A DNA stretch of 64,000 nt from Streptomyces sp. CBMA152 (GCF_014596475.1 NZ_MECJ01000027.1:62001-126000), one strand, 5' to 3'. Shown: positions 8,206 through 16,921, counted from the first letter of the stretch. Notes: generated by a model from the sequence alone, not told the origin. Program-made: numbers and translations.

Positions 8206-9393
8206 TCACCCCTCGCCGCGCAGCACCCTCCGCGCCACCGACGCGATGTGCAGCTCGTCCGGGCCGTCGAGGATGCGGGCCGCGCGGCCGGTGCGGAGCA
8301 GGGCGGGCAGGGGTGTGTCGGGGCCGAGTCCGGCGGCGCCGTACACCTGGATGGCCGCGTCCGCGACCTGCTGGAGCGTCCGGGCGGCCGCGACCTTCGC
8401 GAGGCCCACCTCCACATGGGCGTCGAGCCCGGCGTCCACGCGCGCGACCGCCTCGTACACCAGCGGCCGGGTGGTCCGCAGCGCCAACAGGGCTTCGAAC
8501 ACATGGAGTTGGACGAGCTGGAGGTCGCCGAGACGACCGCGTGAACGCGTCCGGGTCGCCGCCCGCTCGCGCAGCAGGTCGAACGCGCGCTGTGCCTGGC
8601 CGAGCCAGCGCAGACAGCGCAGGGTCCGGCCCAGTTGCAGCCGCTCGCCCGCGACGGCGAGCGCCCTGCCGCGTGCGCCGACCAGGTGATCGGGGCCGAC
8701 CACGACCTCGTCCAGTTCGATCTCCCACTGTCCGCCCGTGCCGAGCACGGGCAGTTCGCGCACCACGCGGAAGCCGGGCGCGTCGGTCGGGACGAGGAGC
8801 AGGGACAGCCCCTCGCGGTCGCCCGGTTCGCCGTCGGTGCGGGCGAGGACGGTCACCAGGTCGGCGTCGGCGGCTCCGCTGGTGAACCACTTGCGGCCGC
8901 TGATACGCCAGTTGCCGTCGGCGTCCTCGCGCGCGTGGGTGGCGGTCAGGGACGGGTCGGTGCCCGGGGTCTCCGGCTCGGTCATCGCGTAGCAGGCCCG
9001 CAGCTCTCCGGCGGTGAGCCGTGCGGCGTGCTCCATTCCGACGCCAGGAGCGCCATGCCGCGCGAGCATCAGCGCGTCGAGCAGGGACGCGGAACCGAGG
9101 GCCGCCGGGCCGTGGTCGCTGGCGCCCTCCGCCTCGGCGACATGCGCGTACGACCGCAGGGGCAGCCCCTGTCCGCCGAGTTCGACGGGGTGCGGCAGCG
9201 CCCACAAGCCGTGCGCCCGCGCCTCCTTCTGGAGCGCGCGCAGCGCGACGCGCGCCTCCCGGCCGCCCGCGTCGAGCAGCGCCTCCTGCGGCTGCACCCG
9301 CTCCCGTACGAACGCGGCGACCCGGTCCCGCAACTCCAGCACATCGTGCGGACATTCGGGGCCGCCGCGCAGCCGTTCCGCTCGCTCGTCCAC
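8206..9393 (-). CDS. Acyl-CoA dehydrogenase (ACAD10/11-like subgroup)
   Basis: This 395-residue protein has the three-domain acyl-CoA dehydrogenase fold. It has an N-terminal helical domain, the FAD/substrate beta-domain (CYAMTEPETPGTDPS near 135, WRISGRKWFTSGA near 160) and the C-terminal helical bundle (QVYGAAGLGPDTPLP near 355, ILDGPDELH near 380). In ordinary short/medium-chain enzymes the catalytic base is Glu in a YEGTNE-type motif. Here the position reads LDGPDE with Asp, as in the ACAD10/11 and FadE-like group. The GTG at 9393 is preceded by GGAGGAAA at good spacing. The gene is divergent from a CoA transferase/acyl-CoA ligase pair over 135 nt, suggesting one catabolic unit. Substrate unknown. 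Confidence 0.9.
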   Translation of the reverse strand: MDERAERLRGGPECPHDVLELRDRVAAFVRERVQPQEALLDAGGREARVALRALQKEARAHGLWALPHPVELGGQGLPLRSYAHVAEAEGASDHGPAALGSASLLDALMLARHGAPGVGMEHAARLTAGELRACYAMTEPETPGTDPSLTATHAREDADGNWRISGRKWFTSGAADADLVTVLARTDGEPGDREGLSLLLVPTDAPGFRVVRELPVLGTGGQWEIELDEVVVGPDHLVGARGRALAVAGERLQLGRTLRCLRWLGQAQRAFDLLRERAATRTRSRGRLGDLQLVQLHVFEALLALRTTRPLVYEAVARVDAGLDAHVEVGLAKVAAARTLQQVADAAIQVYGAAGLGPDTPLPALLRTGRAARILDGPDELHIASVARRVLRGEG

Positions 9394-9528
9394 CAGTTTC
9401 CTCCAGCTTCCGGGAACCCCCTCGAACGGCGGTCCGACTGCTTCCTTCGTGGAACTGGTCGGGGGCGAGCGCCCCCGGGTTCCCGTAGCGCACAAGGTCA
9501 CCCACGAGGTCAGAGAAAGAGGAGAGGC

Positions 9529-11313
9529 ATGGCAGCGACAACAGCCGGCCCTGCCGACGCGGCGAGATCGGCCGCCCGGCGGACCGCCGGGCCGCTCGAC
9601 GGGCTGCGCCTGAGCACATCCGGACCGGACGGACCGGCCGACGCACTCGTCGCGGAACACCTGCGGCTGCTCGGCGCGGAGACCATCGGGCCCTCGGACG
9701 GAGGACTCACGCTCTCCGGCGCCGAGTTCACCGACCTCACCGCACACACCGCATGGGGCTCGGACACACTGGTCGACGAGGTCACCGTGCAGGCCGCCAC
9801 CGGTGTGATGGCCGTGCACGGCCGCCGCGACGGCGTCCCGCGCGGACTCGCCGCCGACTACGTGACCACCGCCACCGGGCTCCTCACCGTGCAGGGGCTC
9901 CTCGCCGGGCTGCTCGCGCAGGCGCGGGGCGCCGCGGTGAGCCGGGTGGAGGTCGGCGCCGAGCGGGCCGCGCTGCTGACCGTCTCCCAGTACCTGGCCG
10001 CCGCCGGAGCCGAGGAGGGCGAGGCGGCCGAACTCGCCCCGGGCGGACCGCCGTTCACCTCCCGCGACGGCGTCGTCTTCGAGCTGGAGACCCTGGACCC
10101 GGGCGCGTGGGCCGCGTTCTGGCGCGCGCTCGAAGCACCCGAAGAAGCGATACGGCGGGGCTGGCGACCCTTCCAGTTCCGTTACGCGACCGCCTGCGCG
10201 CCCTTCCCGCAGGCCCTGCACGACACGGTGCGGGCGAACGGCTGGGAGCACGTGCGGCAGGCGGCGTCGGCCTCCGGCGCCGAGGTGTGCCGCCTCCACT
10301 CGCTCGCCGAACGGGTCGCCGAGCAGAACGGGGCCGCGCCCTGGACGCTGGCCTCGTACGAGGCCGCGTACCGCACGACCACGGCCGCCACCACCGGCCG
10401 TCCGCTCGCCGGGTTCACCGTCCTGGAGGCCGGACGCCGCGTCCAGGCGCCGCTCGCCGCACATCTGCTCGGGCTGCTCGGGGCCGACGTCGTACGGATC
10501 GAGCCGCCGGGCGGCGACCCGTTGCGCGGAATGCCGCCCACCTGCGACGGAGTCTCGGCGCGCTGGCTGGCGCTGAACCGGGGCAAGCGGGCGGTCGAGC
10601 TCGACATCAAGTCCACAGCCGGGCGTCGGGATCTGCTCGACCTGGCGGCCGGATCGGACGTCTTCCTGCACAACTGGGCGCCGGGCAAGGCCGCGCAGCT
10701 CGGGCTCGACCGGCCGCAGCTGGCCGCCGCGAACCCCGCACTCGTCTACGCGTACACCAGCGGCTGGGTGGACCGGCTGCCGGGCGCACCGATGGGCACC
10801 GACTTCATGGTCCAGGCGCGTACCGGGGTCGGCGAGGCCGTCAGGCCCGCCGACGAGCCGCCCGCGCCCTCCCTGATGACCCTGCTCGACGTACTGGGCG
10901 GGCTGCTCGGTACGGAGGCGATCCTGGCGGGACTGCTGCTGCGGGAACGTTCCGGCAATGGCGTACGCGTCGACTCGTCCCTGCTCGGAGCCGCCGACAT
11001 CCTCACCGCGCCCGCCCGCGAACGCATCGGATGCGGCCAGGAGCCGCGCCGCCCCGCCGGGTTCCGCCGCCCACTGCCGACGGCGGACGGCTGGGTCGCG
11101 CCCAGCGATGTGTGCGCCGCGGCGGCTTCGGCGTACGACCTGTGCGAACTGTCCACGCCGGACGCGCTGGAGCTGCTGCACGGCCACGGTCTGAGCGCCG
11201 CCGCCGTCACCACCGATCTCGCCGCACTCCCCCGCGACCCCCGGTTCACCGGGTCCATCAGCCGCGACCCGCACGGCGCGCCCGCCGTCCGCGACCCCTG
11301 GAGCTTCCTGTGA
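9529..11313 (+). CDS. Family III (CaiB/BaiF) CoA transferase, long two-module form
   Basis: This 594-residue protein is much longer than a usual family III transferase (about 400 residues). Residues of about 290-594 form a recognisable CaiB/BaiF core: VLEAGRRVQAPLAAHLLGLLGADVVRIEPPGGDPLRG, the ALNRGKRAVELD segment near 350, then GTDFMVQARTG, in which Asp425 is the expected CoA-thioester-forming nucleophile. The first 270 residues look like a second, degenerate transferase half-module (it includes a YVTTATGLLTVQG-like helix and a PFQFRYATACAP segment) without an obvious catalytic Asp. Family III enzymes move CoA between carboxylic acids as an interlocked dimer; here both chains' lobes may be fused. 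The ATG follows GGAGAGG. The stop overlaps the ligase start by GTGA. Confidence 0.85.
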   Translation: MAATTAGPADAARSAARRTAGPLDGLRLSTSGPDGPADALVAEHLRLLGAETIGPSDGGLTLSGAEFTDLTAHTAWGSDTLVDEVTVQAATGVMAVHGRRDGVPRGLAADYVTTATGLLTVQGLLAGLLAQARGAAVSRVEVGAERAALLTVSQYLAAAGAEEGEAAELAPGGPPFTSRDGVVFELETLDPGAWAAFWRALEAPEEAIRRGWRPFQFRYATACAPFPQALHDTVRANGWEHVRQAASASGAEVCRLHSLAERVAEQNGAAPWTLASYEAAYRTTTAATTGRPLAGFTVLEAGRRVQAPLAAHLLGLLGADVVRIEPPGGDPLRGMPPTCDGVSARWLALNRGKRAVELDIKSTAGRRDLLDLAAGSDVFLHNWAPGKAAQLGLDRPQLAAANPALVYAYTSGWVDRLPGAPMGTDFMVQARTGVGEAVRPADEPPAPSLMTLLDVLGGLLGTEAILAGLLLRERSGNGVRVDSSLLGAADILTAPARERIGCGQEPRRPAGFRRPLPTADGWVAPSDVCAAAASAYDLCELSTPDALELLHGHGLSAAAVTTDLAALPRDPRFTGSISRDPHGAPAVRDPWSFL

Positions 11314-12968
11314 CCGTCGTCCTGCGCGATCTGCTCCCCGCCCGGCTGCGCCGCTCCTGGGCCGTCGACGGCACCTGCCCCGACCTCGACCTCTACAGCC
11401 TCTACCGAGCCCGCCAGATAGCCGATCCGCACCGCACGGCGGTCATCGACGCCAAGGGGAAACTCTGTTACACGGCCCTTGAACGCAAGGCCCGATGTCT
11501 GGCCGCCGGGCTCGCGGGGCTCGGCATCGGCGCGGGCGACGTGGTCGGCGTCCAGCTGCCCAGCGGCCGCAACGCCGTGATCGCCGACATCGCCCTGGCC
11601 GCCCTCGGCGCCGTCTCCCTGCCGTTCCCGGTCGGGCGGGGCGGACGCGAGGCGGTGTCGCTGCTGGCGCGATCGGAGGCGGTCGCGGTCATCGCGGCCA
11701 CCGAACACCGGGGCAGCCGACACGCCGCCGACCTGCTCGCCCTGTCCGGCGAACTCCCGTTGCTGCGTACGGTAGTGGCGGCTGGGCCGGGAATTGTGCC
11801 CCAAGGAGCCGTCACGCTGGCGGAGTTGACCCGCACGGACCCGCACGCCTTCCTCCCAGCCCGACCCAACCCCGATTCCGCCGCCCGGATCCTGGTGTCG
11901 TCGGGTTCGGAGTCCGAACCCAAGATGGTGGCGTACTCGCACAACGCGCTGGCGGGCGGGCGCGGCAACTTCCTCGGCTCGCTGCTGCCGGACGGGCGCC
12001 CGCCGCGCTGTCTGTTCCTGGTGCCGCTCGCCTCGGCGTTCGGCAGCAGCGGTACGGCGGTGACCCTCGCCCGGCACGGCGGCACGCTCATCGTGCTCGA
12101 CCACTTCACGCCGGAGGCCGCCGTCGACGCGCTCGTCGCCCACGAGCCGACGCATGTCCTCGGCGTTCCGACGATGATCCGCATGATGCTCGACCGGCTC
12201 GCCGACACCGGCGCCCCGCGCTTCACCCCGCCCACCGCCGTGATCGTCGGCGGCTCCCCGCTCGACGAGACCACCGCCGCCGAGGCCCGCCGCGTCTTCG
12301 GCTGCCCGGTGGTCAACCTCTACGGCTCGGCCGACGGCGTCAACTGCCATACGTCACTGGACAGTTCGGCCGTACGAGCCGACGGTCCCGGGGTACTCGC
12401 GGGCCGCCCGGACCCCCGCGTGGCCGACATCCGCATCGCGGTACCGGGCACGCGCGACCTGGAGGAGGCACCCCAGGGAACGGTCGGCGAGATCGTCGCC
12501 CGGGGCCCGATGTCCCCGCTCTGCTACGTCGCGGCCCCGGACCTGGACGCCCGCTACCGCACCCCCGACGGCTGGGTCCGCACGGGCGACCTCGGCCGCC
12601 TTGAGGACGACGGCACGCTACGGGTCGTCGGCCGACTCAAGGATGTGGTGATCCGGGGCGGCGCCAACATCAGCCCCGCCGAGGTGGAACTGGAACTCGC
12701 CACCCACCCCCTGATACGGGACGTGGTGTGCGTCGGCGTCCCCGACCCCCTGATGGGCGAACGGCTCGCGGTGTGCGTGGTGGGCCGCGAGGGCCCGGAC
12801 CTGACACTGGACCAGCTGTCCGCACACCTGGACGCGAGGGGCCTGGAACGCCGCAAGCACCCCGAACGGCTCCTGCTCGTAACGGAGTTCCCCCTCACCC
12901 CGGCGGGCAAGCCGGACCGGGCGAGGCTGAGGGGGTGGTGCACGAGGGAACCGGAACCGGCGGTGTGA
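11310..12968 (+). CDS. Acyl-CoA synthetase (class I adenylate-forming ligase)
   Basis: This 552-residue ANL-superfamily enzyme has a P-loop near residue 190 that reads SSGSESEPK, a divergent version of the usual TSGTTGxPKG. The A5 region is NLYGSADGVN near 330, and the hinge and A8 motif VGRLKDVVIRGGANISPAEVE lies near 440-460. The C-terminal PAGKPDRARL holds the catalytic lysine. It should activate a carboxylic acid with ATP and load it on CoA. The nearest relatives by motif are medium-chain, cyclohexanecarboxylate or aryl-acid ligases; the substrate is not decided. The GTG start lies inside the CoA transferase stop (GTGA). Having a ligase and a transferase for the same acid implies a salvage and exchange logic. 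Confidence 0.9.
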   Translation: MTVVLRDLLPARLRRSWAVDGTCPDLDLYSLYRARQIADPHRTAVIDAKGKLCYTALERKARCLAAGLAGLGIGAGDVVGVQLPSGRNAVIADIALAALGAVSLPFPVGRGGREAVSLLARSEAVAVIAATEHRGSRHAADLLALSGELPLLRTVVAAGPGIVPQGAVTLAELTRTDPHAFLPARPNPDSAARILVSSGSESEPKMVAYSHNALAGGRGNFLGSLLPDGRPPRCLFLVPLASAFGSSGTAVTLARHGGTLIVLDHFTPEAAVDALVAHEPTHVLGVPTMIRMMLDRLADTGAPRFTPPTAVIVGGSPLDETTAAEARRVFGCPVVNLYGSADGVNCHTSLDSSAVRADGPGVLAGRPDPRVADIRIAVPGTRDLEEAPQGTVGEIVARGPMSPLCYVAAPDLDARYRTPDGWVRTGDLGRLEDDGTLRVVGRLKDVVIRGGANISPAEVELELATHPLIRDVVCVGVPDPLMGERLAVCVVGREGPDLTLDQLSAHLDARGLERRKHPERLLLVTEFPLTPAGKPDRARLRGWCTREPEPAV

Positions 12969-12976
12969 GAACGGGG

Positions 12977-13012
12977 GCGGGGTGTGGACTGGTTGCCAGA
13001 TCCACACCCCGC
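12977..13012. terminator. Hairpin after acyl-CoA ligase
   Basis: A 12-bp perfect stem pairs GCGGGGTGTGGA (12977-12988) with TCCACACCCCGC (13001-13012) around a 12-nt loop. It lies 9 nt after the ligase stop codon. Confidence 0.75.
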
Positions 13013-13036
13013 TCATACCTGGGGTCCCGAGCGTCT

Positions 13037-13085
13037 AAGGGGCGCGGGGAACTGCGCGATCAGCCCCTACGGTCCGCAGCCGAAT
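13037..13085 (-). repeat. Dispersed intergenic repeat, copy R2
   Basis: The reverse complement carries CTGCGGACCGTAGGGGCTG followed by the GTCGCGCAGTTCCCCGCG-type core (one base change, GATC for GACC) and CCCCTTA. It begins about 6 nt after the stop of the metal-binding lipoprotein gene, in the sense orientation of that gene. Confidence 0.85.
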
Positions 13086-13091
13086 AACCGC

Positions 13092-13904
13092 TCAGCCAAC
13101 CATGGCCTGCTTAACATCGGCTGCGGCCTTCCGGTACACACCCAGCAAGTCCATATCCTTGTCGGGATAGTTGACGATCTCGATCTGCTTGGCGCCCGAG
13201 TCGGGCAACACCTTCCCCGTGGACATGTGCGCGTTGTCCAGAACCAGCGCGGGCTTCTTCTTCGACAGCCCCGCGAGCTGCTGCGCGGTCACGGCCTCCG
13301 GCCCGTACGTACCAACAACATCCGCGCCAGCAAGCTTCGCCGACCACGTCGAGAACACCTGCGCCACAACGACGGGCGCCTTCCCCCCGGGCCACGCGCT
13401 CTTGACGTCCTGCTTGAGCTTCGCGTACTCCGCATCGAACGACGTCTTCCACTGCGCGGCGGCGGGCTGGGTACCGAACAGCTTGCCCAGGCGCACCACT
13501 TCGGCCACTGCCTTGTCCGCGTCATTGTCGAGGTTCACCTCGACGAGCTTCGCCTTCGACCCCGCCGCGTCCTTGATCTTCGAGGCGTACGGCTCGAACG
13601 GCGCGTACAGCACGAAGTCGGCCCCGGCCACGGCCGCGAGGTCGGACGGCTTGGGGTCGTAGTCGGGCGCGTGGTGCACCGACTGGGGGACGATCACCTT
13701 GACGTCCTTGATGCCCGCCGCCTTGGCGAAGGCACCCTCCCAGGCGGTGGTGGCGACTACCACCGGCGTACCGCTGCCGCCGCCGTTCCCGGACGAGGAG
13801 TCGTCCTTCTTGTCGCTGCCGCACGCGGTCGCGGTGAGGACGAGCCCGGCACTCACGCTCAGTGCCAGGAGGGAAGGGATACGGACGCGGCGGTACTGCG
13901 CCAT
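13092..13904 (-). CDS. Metal-type ABC transporter substrate-binding lipoprotein (ZnuA-like, divergent)
   Basis: This 270-residue secreted lipoprotein has a hydrophobic signal ending in a lipobox TATAC, with Cys28 as the lipidation site, then a Ser/Gly linker. The mature part follows the cluster A-I (ZnuA/TroA) fold. HHAPDYDPKPSDL near 75-88 matches the first metal-ligand loop. The usual second motif (DPHxWLDP) is replaced by NLDNDADKAV, and the third His motif is not evident. So the metal site differs from classical zinc or manganese binders, and another metal, or a metal complex, is possible. The start overlaps the permease 3' end by 46 nt. It is the last gene of the ATPase-permease-lipoprotein operon. 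Confidence 0.85.
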   Translation of the reverse strand: MAQYRRVRIPSLLALSVSAGLVLTATACGSDKKDDSSSGNGGGSGTPVVVATTAWEGAFAKAAGIKDVKVIVPQSVHHAPDYDPKPSDLAAVAGADFVLYAPFEPYASKIKDAAGSKAKLVEVNLDNDADKAVAEVVRLGKLFGTQPAAAQWKTSFDAEYAKLKQDVKSAWPGGKAPVVVAQVFSTWSAKLAGADVVGTYGPEAVTAQQLAGLSKKKPALVLDNAHMSTGKVLPDSGAKQIEIVNYPDKDMDLLGVYRKAAADVKQAMVG

Positions 13905-14728
13905 GAGCTGATTCTCCGTTCGGGGATGAGATGGACGGCGAGGACCACGGCCCCGGCCGTCAGGACAAGCACGGGGCCGGGCGGCAGGTCGAGCCGGAGC
14001 GCGACGAGGAACCCCGTCGCGTTGACCGTCAGACCGATGCCCACCGCCCAGGCGGTGATCGAGGTGAGGGAGGCGCCGAGGCGCCGGGCCGCGAGCGCGG
14101 GCAGCAGGGTCAGCGCGTCGACGAGCAGGGCGCCGGTGAGCTTGATGGCCCCGGCGACCGCGACGGCGACCAGGACCAGGAGCAGCAGGGTCAGCCGGTC
14201 GACGCGCACACCCGCGCTGAGGGCGAGTTCACGGTCGTACAGCAGGAGCGCGAGGTCGCGGCGCCGCCACCAGAACAGGGCCGGTACGGCGGCGGCCAGC
14301 GCGCCAAGGAGCCACAGGTCCGCGCTGCCCACCGACAGGATCGACCCCCACAGCAGCGCGAACGCGCCGGACGCGTTGACCCCGGAGATCGACAGGACCA
14401 GCAGCGCGGCCGCGATCGCGAGGCTCATCAACAGCCCCATCGCGCCCGACAGGCCATCCGGGGTACGGGCGAGCGGCGCGACCCCGGCGCCCGCGAGCGC
14501 GCACGCGACCAGCGCGCACAGCATCGGGTCGAGCCCGGTCAGCAGGCCGACCGCGATGCCGAGCAGGGCCACGTGCATCATCGCGAACCGTACGGGCATG
14601 ATGTCGAGCCCGACGATCACGACCCCGACCACCGGAAGCCCGACGGCCGCCAACAGCAGCGCGGCGCCCGCCCGTTGGACCGGTACGAGCTGGAGGAGTT
14701 CACCGAGATCGGCGGCGGCCAGGTTCAC
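13859..14728 (-). CDS. Metal-type ABC transporter permease (ZnuB-like)
   Basis: This 289-residue membrane protein has about 8 hydrophobic helices and the ABC-3 family signature: GLDIMPVRFAMMHVALLGIAVGLLTGLDP near the N-terminus, then LTGALLVDALTLLPALAARRL near residue 205, the cytoplasmic coupling segment. It should form the membrane channel for the adjacent ATPase and binding lipoprotein. I chose the GTG at 14728, whose TGA-overlapping position (4 nt into the ATPase stop) and upstream GGGAGG fit coupling; longer starts lie inside the ATPase gene. Its 3' end overlaps the lipoprotein gene by 46 nt. Confidence 0.9.
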   Translation of the reverse strand: MNLAAADLGELLQLVPVQRAGAALLLAAVGLPVVGVVIVGLDIMPVRFAMMHVALLGIAVGLLTGLDPMLCALVACALAGAGVAPLARTPDGLSGAMGLLMSLAIAAALLVLSISGVNASGAFALLWGSILSVGSADLWLLGALAAAVPALFWWRRRDLALLLYDRELALSAGVRVDRLTLLLLVLVAVAVAGAIKLTGALLVDALTLLPALAARRLGASLTSITAWAVGIGLTVNATGFLVALRLDLPPGPVLVLTAGAVVLAVHLIPERRISSWRSTAASVSLPSWH

Positions 14729-15360
14729 GCGACCTCCCGCAGACAGCCCGCGGCCATTTCGAGGACGCGCTCGCAACGGTCGGCGAGCGCGCGGTCATGG
14801 GTGACGACGATCAGGGTGACCGGCAGGGACAGCAGGACGTCCGCCGCCTCCTCCTGACCGGCGAAGTCCAGCGCGGCGGTGGGCTCGTCGGCGAGGAGCA
14901 CCCCGGCCCCGGCGGCGACGCACCCGACCGCGCGGGCCAGATACATCCGCTGGAGCTGACCGCCGGAGAGGGTGTGCAGCGGACGGTCCACCATCGGCCC
15001 GACGCCCAGCTTCGCGGCCGCCTCGGCGGCCTCGGCGGGCGCACCACTGCTGGCCAGCAACTCCCGTGCAAGCAGCGGGAACCGGCCGGTGGCGGGCTTC
15101 TGCGGAATCCAGGCGCAGACCCGGCGCCGCGAGGCCCACTCGGCGGCGGTACGGGCGCCCTGCCCGCCGACCAGGATCGTCCCGCCCGCCTGCCGATGCA
15201 GCCCGAGCACGGCCCGTACGAGCGTGGTCTTCCCGGACCCGTTCGTGCCGGTGAGCGCCACACGCTCACCGGCGGCGACATCGAGATCCACAGCCCGCAC
15301 GGCCTCGACCCGACCGTGCCGGCACGCGACACCACGCATCCGCACATCCAGACCGTCCAT
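14725..15360 (-). CDS. Metal-type ABC transporter ATP-binding protein (ZnuC-like)
   Basis: This 211-residue ATPase is complete. Walker A is GTNGSGKTT near residue 38, the Q-loop is IPQKP near 90, the signature LSGGQ lies near 135 and Walker B is VLLADEP near 160, followed by the H-loop VVTHDR near 190. It energises the permease and lipoprotein encoded downstream with which it overlaps. It is the first gene of the three-gene minus-strand operon. No Zur- or DtxR-type palindrome was recognised in the roughly 140 nt upstream, so metal regulation could not be confirmed. Confidence 0.92.
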   Translation of the reverse strand: MDGLDVRMRGVACRHGRVEAVRAVDLDVAAGERVALTGTNGSGKTTLVRAVLGLHRQAGGTILVGGQGARTAAEWASRRRVCAWIPQKPATGRFPLLARELLASSGAPAEAAEAAAKLGVGPMVDRPLHTLSGGQLQRMYLARAVGCVAAGAGVLLADEPTAALDFAGQEEAADVLLSLPVTLIVVTHDRALADRCERVLEMAAGCLREVA

Positions 15361-15431
15361 CCCACCTCCTAGTTCACGACAAGGAGTCGGGAGGAAGGGT
15401 CAGGTAGTTCCCGACGGAGTGGGCAGCCCCC

Positions 15432-15487
15432 AAAGGGGCGCGGGGAACTGCGCGACCAGCCCCTACGGTCCGCAGCCAAATATCCGC
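15432..15487 (-). repeat. Dispersed intergenic repeat, copy R3
   Basis: The reverse complement reads GCGGATATTTGGCTGCGG, then ACCGTAGGGGCTG, the GTCGCGCAGTTCCCCGCG core and CCCCTTTG. It begins about 15 nt after the stop of the DJ-1/PfpI gene, in that gene's sense orientation. The flanking AGGGGC and GCCCCT can pair to close a small hairpin. Confidence 0.85.
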
Positions 15488-15502
15488 GCTTACCGCCGCG
15501 CG

Positions 15503-16294
15503 CTAGCGCCCCGCATCCGCCAGCAACTTCAACGCAAGCTTCTGAAGCTCGCCCCCCGCTTTCTCCGGCGACCCCGTGTCGTACGGCGGCTGGGGGTCGT
15601 ATTCGATGGCGAGCTGCATCGCCTGGGCGATCCGGTCGTCGGACAGCCGGGCGGCGAGATGGAGCCCCATGTCGATGCCCGCGGACACCCCGGCGGCCGT
15701 GATGATCTTGCCGCTCTCGACGAACCGCCCAGGGGTGTCGATCGCGCCGAGATCCTTGAGGGAGGGCCGCGCGGCCCAGTACGTGGTGGCGGGCACGCCC
15801 CGCAGCAGTCCGGCGGCGCCGAGGATCAGGGATCCGGTGCACACCGATGTGGTCCACAGGGTGTGCCGGTGGACGCGGCGGATCCATTCGTGCACCGCGC
15901 TGTCCTTCATCATCGCGACCGCGCCCGGCTCACCGCCGCCGGGGATGAGCAGCACCTCGGCGCGGTCGACATCGCGCAGCGAGCGTTCCGCCACGAGCGA
16001 CAGCTCGCCCGTGTCGGTGAGGACCGGTCCGGCCTCCTTGGCCACCATGGTGACCCGCACATCGGGCACCCGGCAGAGCACTTCGTACGGGCCGATCGCA
16101 TCCAGCGCCGTGAAGCCGTCGTAAAGCAGAATGGCGACCCGGATCTGGCGGCGCTCGGCCGCGCGGGTCTCACGGCGCTCGGCCGCGTGGGCCGGACCGC
16201 CCATCCCGACGGTGACCGCGACCGAGGCGCCCACGCCTCCCGCCACGGCGGTCCGCAGGACCTGACGACGGCTGTGCCCGTGCTCGACGCTCAT
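15503..16294 (-). CDS. Secreted DJ-1/PfpI (GlxA/isonitrile hydratase-like) protein
   Basis: This 263-residue protein opens with a Tat-type signal (SRRQVLR, then a hydrophobic stretch ending AHA near residue 37). The mature domain is a class I glutamine amidotransferase-like fold: LLYDGFTALDAIGPYEVL near 57, the acidic elbow region LLIPGGGEPG near 117 and the nucleophile elbow SVCTGSLILGAAGLL with its Cys near 150. This arrangement matches the isonitrile hydratase/ThiJ branch and the ligand domain of AraC-type GlxA regulators, but there is no DNA-binding domain here. Tat export of such a fold is uncommon. Substrate unknown. Confidence 0.85.
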   Translation of the reverse strand: MSVEHGHSRRQVLRTAVAGGVGASVAVTVGMGGPAHAAERRETRAAERRQIRVAILLYDGFTALDAIGPYEVLCRVPDVRVTMVAKEAGPVLTDTGELSLVAERSLRDVDRAEVLLIPGGGEPGAVAMMKDSAVHEWIRRVHRHTLWTTSVCTGSLILGAAGLLRGVPATTYWAARPSLKDLGAIDTPGRFVESGKIITAAGVSAGIDMGLHLAARLSDDRIAQAMQLAIEYDPQPPYDTGSPEKAGGELQKLALKLLADAGR

Positions 16295-16398
16295 CCCTCA
16301 ACACCCCTTACTGCCAAGGTCGTTGCCGCCTGGTGGCGGCGTACCTCAGCAGTCGGCCCGGGGGCCGGGGTGGTTCCCGCTTCTGATGTCCGGAGTTC

Positions 16399-16875
16399 TC
16401 AGAGCGGTCTGTGGCCGTGCGGCAGGAGCCGTCCCATCGCGCGACGGGCCGCGGGGACCAGGCCGTGCGCGACGGCCGGGGCCGCGCCCGCCGTGACGAC
16501 GGCGCGCGGCCCGGGGACCGCCGAGCCGTACCACTCGCACGGGGCCCCCGGATGCCGCTGCCGCGCGTCGCCATGGGCCTTCAGCGCCACACTGACCAGA
16601 CTGAGCAGTAGTTCGACGTCGGCGTCGCAGTCGAGGAGGACCGTGAGCCAGGCGGATCCGGGTGTCACCCGGATCGCGCTGCTGCGCCGCAGCTCCGGCA
16701 GCAGCCGTTCTATCGCCGTATGGGTGAGGTGCAGATCAGCGGCATAGTCCGAGTGGAAGTGCACCACCTCGTACTCCGTCGTGCGGAAGGCTTGCCCAAC
16801 GGCGCACCGGGGCGGGCCACTTACCAGATTCGGCCATGTCTCCAACTGAGCCATGGCGCGATGGGCCGCGGTCAT
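16399..16875 (-). CDS. Luciferase-family (DUF5519-like) small protein
   Basis: This 158-residue protein resembles the small luciferase-domain family found singly in actinobacteria: an N-terminal TWPNLVSGPPRCAVGQAF, the core EVVHFHSDYAADLHLT, and a hydrophobic VTPGSAWLTVLLDCDADVELLLSLVSVAL near 80-110. The biochemical role is not established, and the name does not imply light emission. I chose the ATG at 16875, which has GAGG about 10 nt upstream, over the GTG 18 nt further. There is no signal peptide. It stands alone between the DJ-1 gene and the flotillin terminator, with 104 nt to the former. Confidence 0.65.
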   Translation of the reverse strand: MTAAHRAMAQLETWPNLVSGPPRCAVGQAFRTTEYEVVHFHSDYAADLHLTHTAIERLLPELRRSSAIRVTPGSAWLTVLLDCDADVELLLSLVSVALKAHGDARQRHPGAPCEWYGSAVPGPRAVVTAGAAPAVAHGLVPAARRAMGRLLPHGHRPL

Positions 16876-16921
16876 AACCCCATCCTCGCGCACGATTCAC
16901 CCGCAGGACACCCCCCTCAAC

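Noticed and set aside
8206..13012. Start of a secondary-metabolite gene cluster
   Set aside because: The ligase, CoA transferase and dehydrogenase could suggest one, but there is no polyketide synthase, NRPS, carrier protein or tailoring set; a catabolic unit explains the genes better.
15361..15431. Zur-type zinc operator upstream of the metal ABC operon
   Set aside because: I looked for an AT-rich TGAAAATGATTTTCA-like palindrome and saw none.
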